This document shows positions 60,541 through 64,000 of a stretch of 64,000 nt of DNA, in pieces (the stretch's first letter is position 1; every line of letters starts with the position of its first letter). Position numbers and translations under genes: made by a program. The stretch comes from Chryseobacterium rhizosphaerae (GTDB lineage: Bacteria > Bacteroidota > Bacteroidia > Flavobacteriales > Weeksellaceae). The notes under the pieces are model-generated. The model was not told where the DNA came from. It did no database searches and worked only from the letters and a program-made list of their open reading frames with translations. The stretch spans positions 62,001 through 126,000 of the forward strand of contig NZ_QNUF01000004.1 of assembly GCF_003385455.1 (NCBI RefSeq). Reading direction: 5' to 3'.

Positions 60541-61848
60541 ATGTCAAAAAATCAAAGAACACTTGCTAAAAAAGCAGTTTTTCACACCCATCTTTTCTTC
60601 AGGAAATTTCCGGCACTGCCCTATATTTTAAAATGGCTGTTGATCAGTATTATTATCGGTATTTTGGCAGGAACCGCTTCAGCAGGATTTTTACTGTCAT
60701 TGGAATGGGCCACCCGTTTTAGGGAAAACCATCTTTGGATAATCGCTCTACTCCCTGTTGCCGGTTTTCTGATTGGGCTTTTATATTATTATTGGGGGAA
60801 AGATGTTGAAGCAGGAAATAATATTCTGATCGATAATATTCTGGATCCGAAAGAAGTTATCCCTTTTAAAATGGCTCCCTTTGTTTATCTTGGAACAATG
60901 GTCACTCATTTATTCGGAGGTTCTGCCGGCCGTGAAGGGACCGCTCTTCAGATGGCTGCGGCTCTTGCGGATCAACTTAGCAAGCCTTTTAAACTTGATC
61001 GAAATGAAAGAAGAGTATTACTGATTGCTGCCATTGCTGCAGGTTTTGGGTCTGTTTTTGGAACCCCGTTAGCTGGTGCGGTCTTTGGACTTGAAGTATT
61101 TCTTATCGGAAAGATACGTTACAATGCTATTTTTCCAGCTTTTGCTTCAGCTATACTGGCAGACTGGACAACCAATTTATGGAACGTTAAGCATACTCAT
61201 TATCATATTGATTTTATTCCTAAATTAGAATTTTTGCCCATTTTATACAGTATTCTGGCTGGAATAGCTTTCGGAATCTGTGCTGCAGGCTTTAGCAGAA
61301 TAATCCATTGGGCAGGAGCTTTTTTCAAATCAAGAATTCAGTATCCGCCATTTCGCCCGGTAGCCGGAGGTATCATAATAGCTTTGGCTGTTTTTGCGCT
61401 GGGTAGCACAAGATATATCGGACTCGGTGTTCCTGTCATTGTAGAGTCTTTTCAACAACAGCTTCCCTTATATGATTTTGCCTTGAAAATGATCTTTACG
61501 ATCGTTACCCTCTCCGCAGGATTCAAAGGAGGTGAGGTCACTCCACTGTTCTTCATAGGAGCCACACTGGGAAGCGCTTTATCTCTATTTATCCCGCTTC
61601 CATTTGGATTATTGGCAGGAATGGGCTTCGTAGCTGTATTTGCCGGAGCCACCAATACCCCTCTTGCCTGTATGCTAATGGGAATTGAATTGTTCGGAGC
61701 TGAATCCGGTGTGTATGTGGCGATTGCCTGTATTGTTTCTTATCTTCTTTCGGGGCATAGCAGTATTTACAGTAAACAAAAAATAGGAGCTGCTAAAAAC
61801 AGAAGATATGAAAGCCAACAGGATAAATCTATTTCGGACTTTTTATAG
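60541..61848 (+). CDS. ClC family chloride channel/antiporter
   Basis: A 435-residue membrane protein with 10 or more hydrophobic helices and no CBS domains. Selectivity-filter motifs are FGGSAGREGTALQMAAALAD (the GxxGREGP-type segment, with T instead of P), GSVFGTPLAGAVFGLEVF and GGEVTPLFFIGATLGSALSL. ClC proteins exchange chloride or fluoride for protons or act as channels. The glutamate in GREG is the gating Glu of CLC antiporters. The ion is not predictable. It ends 15 bp before a 7-nt repeat array. Confidence 0.92.
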   Translation: MSKNQRTLAKKAVFHTHLFFRKFPALPYILKWLLISIIIGILAGTASAGFLLSLEWATRFRENHLWIIALLPVAGFLIGLLYYYWGKDVEAGNNILIDNILDPKEVIPFKMAPFVYLGTMVTHLFGGSAGREGTALQMAAALADQLSKPFKLDRNERRVLLIAAIAAGFGSVFGTPLAGAVFGLEVFLIGKIRYNAIFPAFASAILADWTTNLWNVKHTHYHIDFIPKLEFLPILYSILAGIAFGICAAGFSRIIHWAGAFFKSRIQYPPFRPVAGGIIIALAVFALGSTRYIGLGVPVIVESFQQQLPLYDFALKMIFTIVTLSAGFKGGEVTPLFFIGATLGSALSLFIPLPFGLLAGMGFVAVFAGATNTPLACMLMGIELFGAESGVYVAIACIVSYLLSGHSSIYSKQKIGAAKNRRYESQQDKSISDFL

Positions 61849-61863
61849 GAGACTGTTTGTGTA

Positions 61864-61905
61864 ATGTAAAATGTATAATGTATAGTGTATAGTGTATGGT
61901 GTACT
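61864..61905. repeat. Degenerate 7-nt tandem repeat, six units
   Basis: Six register-keeping 7-mers (ATGTAAA, ATGTATA twice, GTGTATA, GTGTATG, GTGTACT) just behind the ClC stop codon. Confidence 0.65.
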
Positions 61906-61994
61906 AAAATAATACTGTTATACTGTCCGCGAAAACTCTCAGACACTAAAACTCAAATAACAGCTGCTATTTCTTAACTTATAAGTATAATTCT

Positions 61995-62002
61995 TACCTT
62001 TG
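61995..62002 (+). promoter_or_regulatory. LysR gene -7 box, leaderless arrangement
   Basis: TACCTTTG, spacer CAGC, then ATG. The box-to-ATG segment TTTGCAGCATG is identical to that of the methyltransferase gene. Confidence 0.65.
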
Positions 62003-62006
62003 CAGC

Positions 62007-62885
62007 ATGTTCGATTACAGGTTAAAAGTTTTTCATACTGTGGCTTCAAGACTAAGCTTTACCAAAGCTTCGGAGGAGCTTCATATTTCTCAACCGGCTG
62101 TTACAAAACACATCAAAGAAATTGAAAATCAACTGTCTGCAAAACTATTTGACCGTAAAGGAACTTCTATACAACTGACACAAAACGGAAAGATCCTGTA
62201 TGAATATGCTGAAAAGATCAGAGGACTTTATCGGGATCTTGAATTTGAAATCAGCCAGGTCAATCAGCAGCACAAAGGAAAACTGATCATTGGAGCAAGT
62301 ACTACCGTTGCCCAGTATATCCTTCCCGAAATTTTAGCAAAATTCAATGCTTATTATAAAGATATTAAGATTGAACTTCTTACGGGGAATACTGAAGCTA
62401 TCTCTGCTCTTTTAAAAGATGAAAAAATAGATCTTGGCATTATTGAAGGAGAATCCCAATCTTCTTACTTTGATTATAAATCTTTTAAAGCTGATGAAAT
62501 TGTGCTGGCTGCAAAAACCAATCATTCATTGGCCCACAAAACATTGAATATAAAAGATCTGTACTCTATCAATTTGATTTTTAGAGAACAAGGCTCAGGA
62601 ACACTTGAATTCATTCAAAACAGACTTCGAGATAACGGAGTCAATATCAATGAATTAAATACTGTTATTCAACTGGGAAGCAGCGAAAGTATCAAAAACT
62701 ACCTCCTCCATTCAGATTGTATGGCTTTTCTCTCCATCAGCACGATCCTTACCGAACTGAAAAACAATATCTTAACTGTCGTAGACATTAAAAATTTCAG
62801 TATTGAAAGGGATTTTCACTTCATCCTTCCAAAAGGGGAACAATCTGAGCTGATAGAGCTTTTTTTAAGGTTTACGGAATTATAA
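62007..62885 (+). CDS. LysR family transcriptional regulator of yeiH
   Basis: A 292-residue regulator. The winged helix-turn-helix is FHTVASRLSFTKASEELHIS with QPAVTKHIKEIENQL, followed by the periplasmic-binding-protein-like effector domain (about 88-290; KLIIGASTTVAQYILPEILA, NLIFREQGSGT). It is YeiE/CysB-like in layout. The gene directly precedes yeiH in the same orientation, and a regular operator-like site lies between them, so it probably controls yeiH in response to sulfur or sulfite status. Leaderless mRNA predicted. Confidence 0.93.
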   Translation: MFDYRLKVFHTVASRLSFTKASEELHISQPAVTKHIKEIENQLSAKLFDRKGTSIQLTQNGKILYEYAEKIRGLYRDLEFEISQVNQQHKGKLIIGASTTVAQYILPEILAKFNAYYKDIKIELLTGNTEAISALLKDEKIDLGIIEGESQSSYFDYKSFKADEIVLAAKTNHSLAHKTLNIKDLYSINLIFREQGSGTLEFIQNRLRDNGVNINELNTVIQLGSSESIKNYLLHSDCMAFLSISTILTELKNNILTVVDIKNFSIERDFHFILPKGEQSELIELFLRFTEL

Positions 62886-62940
62886 TGTATAAAGTACAAT
62901 GTATAAAGTATAAAGTATAATGTACAATGTAGAATGTCCT
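62885..62940. repeat. Degenerate 7-nt tandem repeat, eight units, starting at the LysR stop codon
   Basis: Eight register-keeping 7-mers mixing ATGTATA, AAGTATA, ATGTACA and close forms. The first base is the last base of the LysR stop codon. Confidence 0.65.
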
Positions 62941-62959
62941 TTGGGGAATCATTTAAGTT

Positions 62960-62984
62960 ATAACCTATAGTTATTCAAGATAAC
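62960..62984. promoter_or_regulatory. LysR-type operator upstream of yeiH
   Basis: Half-sites are arranged ATAAC-N5-GTTAT-N5-ATAAC (62960-62964, 62970-62974, 62980-62984), each 10 bp from the next. The first pair, ATAACCTATAGTTAT, contains a T-N11-A LysR box. The site ends 64 bp upstream of the yeiH ATG. Confidence 0.6.
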
Positions 62985-63048
62985 AAAATACGATTTACTT
63001 TGTAATACTATATTGCCGAATTTTGAAACATAATTTAAAGTTCGCAAT

Positions 63049-63984
63049 ATGAAAGATTTCATTCAACATGAAACAATACGCAAAATCGTTTTTATCATAC
63101 TGGCTGTATTATGCCTTACTCCACTGATCTCCTCTCCTATAGCTCTGGCGTTAGGATTTTTACTGGCTGTTTTTATCGGAAACCCTTTTGAAAAACATCT
63201 TCATCAATACATTCATCTGCTATTGCAAATTTCCATTGTAGGCCTGGGATTTGGATTAAAACTGGATGAAGCTTTACATGCAGGAAAAACAGGGTTAGTG
63301 TTAACAGTAGTGAGTATTCTAACCGTGATGATTTTAGGATATTTTTTAGGAAGATTATTCAAACTTGAAAGACCGTTATCCTATCTTATTTCTGCAGGAA
63401 CCGCCATTTGTGGTGGGAGTGCTATTGCAGCTATTTCTCCTATTATTAAACCCAGCACAAAACAGATTTCCCTGGCTTTAGCTATTGTTTTCACATTGAA
63501 TTCTATTGCTTTATTCGTATACCCGGCTATTGGACATCTGCTTCATCTCTCTCAGGAACAGTTTGGTCTTTGGTGTGCCGTGGGAATCCATGATACCAGT
63601 TCTGTAGTAGGTGCCGCCAGTAAATATGGCGATGAAGCTTTAAAAATTGCAACCACTGTAAAGCTGGCAAGAGCATTGTGGATCATTCCCGTTTCCCTGA
63701 TCACGATGTTTATCTTTAAAAATAAAGAATCAAAAATAAAAATCCCCTGGTTTATCGGGTATTTCATCCTTGCTATTCTGTTGAATACTTATTTTCCTTT
63801 TATGGACCGTTTCAGCAGTGAGATCACCACCTTTGCAAAATCAGGATTGAATCTGACATTATTTTTTATAGGCTCCAGTCTTTCTATTCAAACATTGAAA
63901 ACAATAGGGATTAAACCTTTAGTGACGGCGGTACTTCTTTGGATCACCATCAGTATAGGCAGCCTTCTTTATATTATTCAGTAA
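63049..63984 (+). CDS. yeiH: YeiH family putative sulfate exporter (UPF0324)
   Basis: A 311-residue membrane protein with 9-10 helices. Family motifs: ISIVGLGFGLKLDEALHAGK, ISAGTAICGGSAIAAISPII, and AVGIHDTSSVVGAASKYGDE with KLARALWI. YeiH proteins are linked to sulfite and sulfate handling and are typically next to a LysR gene, as here. Actual substrate not proven. The stop codon is 16 bp before the window end, so the terminator is not visible. Confidence 0.92.
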   Translation: MKDFIQHETIRKIVFIILAVLCLTPLISSPIALALGFLLAVFIGNPFEKHLHQYIHLLLQISIVGLGFGLKLDEALHAGKTGLVLTVVSILTVMILGYFLGRLFKLERPLSYLISAGTAICGGSAIAAISPIIKPSTKQISLALAIVFTLNSIALFVYPAIGHLLHLSQEQFGLWCAVGIHDTSSVVGAASKYGDEALKIATTVKLARALWIIPVSLITMFIFKNKESKIKIPWFIGYFILAILLNTYFPFMDRFSSEITTFAKSGLNLTLFFIGSSLSIQTLKTIGIKPLVTAVLLWITISIGSLLYIIQ

Positions 63985-64000
63985 AAGCAGCGGGACCCTT

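Noticed and set aside
60900..60960. Change of GREGP to GREGT in the ClC protein as a broken channel
   Set aside because: The gating glutamate and the other filter motifs are intact; the proline position varies in the family.
1..64000. CRISPR arrays, tRNA/rRNA genes, insertion sequences, prophage
   Set aside because: No regularly spaced identical repeats, cloverleaf-like segments, transposase frames or phage structural genes were seen. The tandem 7-nt arrays have no spacers and are not CRISPR.

Overview
The window reads as chromosomal DNA of a Flavobacteriia member, most likely Chryseobacterium or a close Weeksellaceae relative. The pointers are AT-rich intergenic DNA, promoters of the Bacteroidetes type (-7 box TAnnTTTG), a SusC/SusD pair, a type IX secretion (T9SS) sorting domain, GLPGLI and DUF2339 proteins, and housekeeping genes of flavobacterial type (metG, dnaA, rarA, lgt, serA, idi, gcvT). 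I found no rRNA, tRNA, CRISPR array, phage or insertion sequence. Genus is an inference from gene content and style, not from a search.

Layout. 1-981: 5' part of a GH13 alpha-amylase gene, cut by the window edge. 1108-13425: a minus-strand three-gene unit made of a T9SS-sorted surface protein, a 3444-residue SpvB/RHS polymorphic toxin ending in a metzincin-like protease domain, and an AT-rich lipoprotein gene that starts one base after the toxin stop and is the candidate immunity gene. 14090-21764: a sterol-desaturase-family hydroxylase converging on an alpha-glucan utilisation locus (susC, susD, GH97). 22096-29261: metG, a small membrane protein, a methyltransferase, and an iron-siderophore pair (SIP reductase plus TonB-dependent receptor). 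29454-34536: an AraC-regulated tripartite efflux pump (TolC, HlyD/EmrA, MFS/EmrB). 34611-42464: mixed housekeeping genes including dnaA and pheA. 42575-52748: DUF2339 protein, rarA diverging from yidD-lgt, nnr, an aldo/keto reductase diverging from an AraC regulator, and mscL. 53163-57073: serA, a HAD protein, and idi - secreted protein - gcvT. 57153-60372: small genes including a Cys-rich double-glycine peptide, an ArsC-like protein, a thioesterase and a GLPGLI protein. 60541-63984: a ClC channel, then a LysR regulator with its probable target yeiH.

Themes that cut across genes. (1) At least nine short intergenic tracts are degenerate tandem repeats with the same 7-nt period but unrelated unit sequences; several start at or end on a stop codon. 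(2) All three DNA-binding regulators, plus one methyltransferase, have a TAnnTTTG box exactly 4 nt before the ATG, which predicts leaderless mRNAs. (3) Several operator-like elements stand out: twin 15-mers 33 bp apart upstream of susC, regularly spaced ATAAC/GTTAT half-sites upstream of yeiH, and TCAAATGT direct repeats upstream of tolC. (4) Most transcription units end in strong perfect hairpins, several of them shared between convergent genes.

The best candidate for an undescribed system is the RHS-metzincin toxin with its abutting lipoprotein. The 7-nt repeat arrays are the most unusual non-coding signal.
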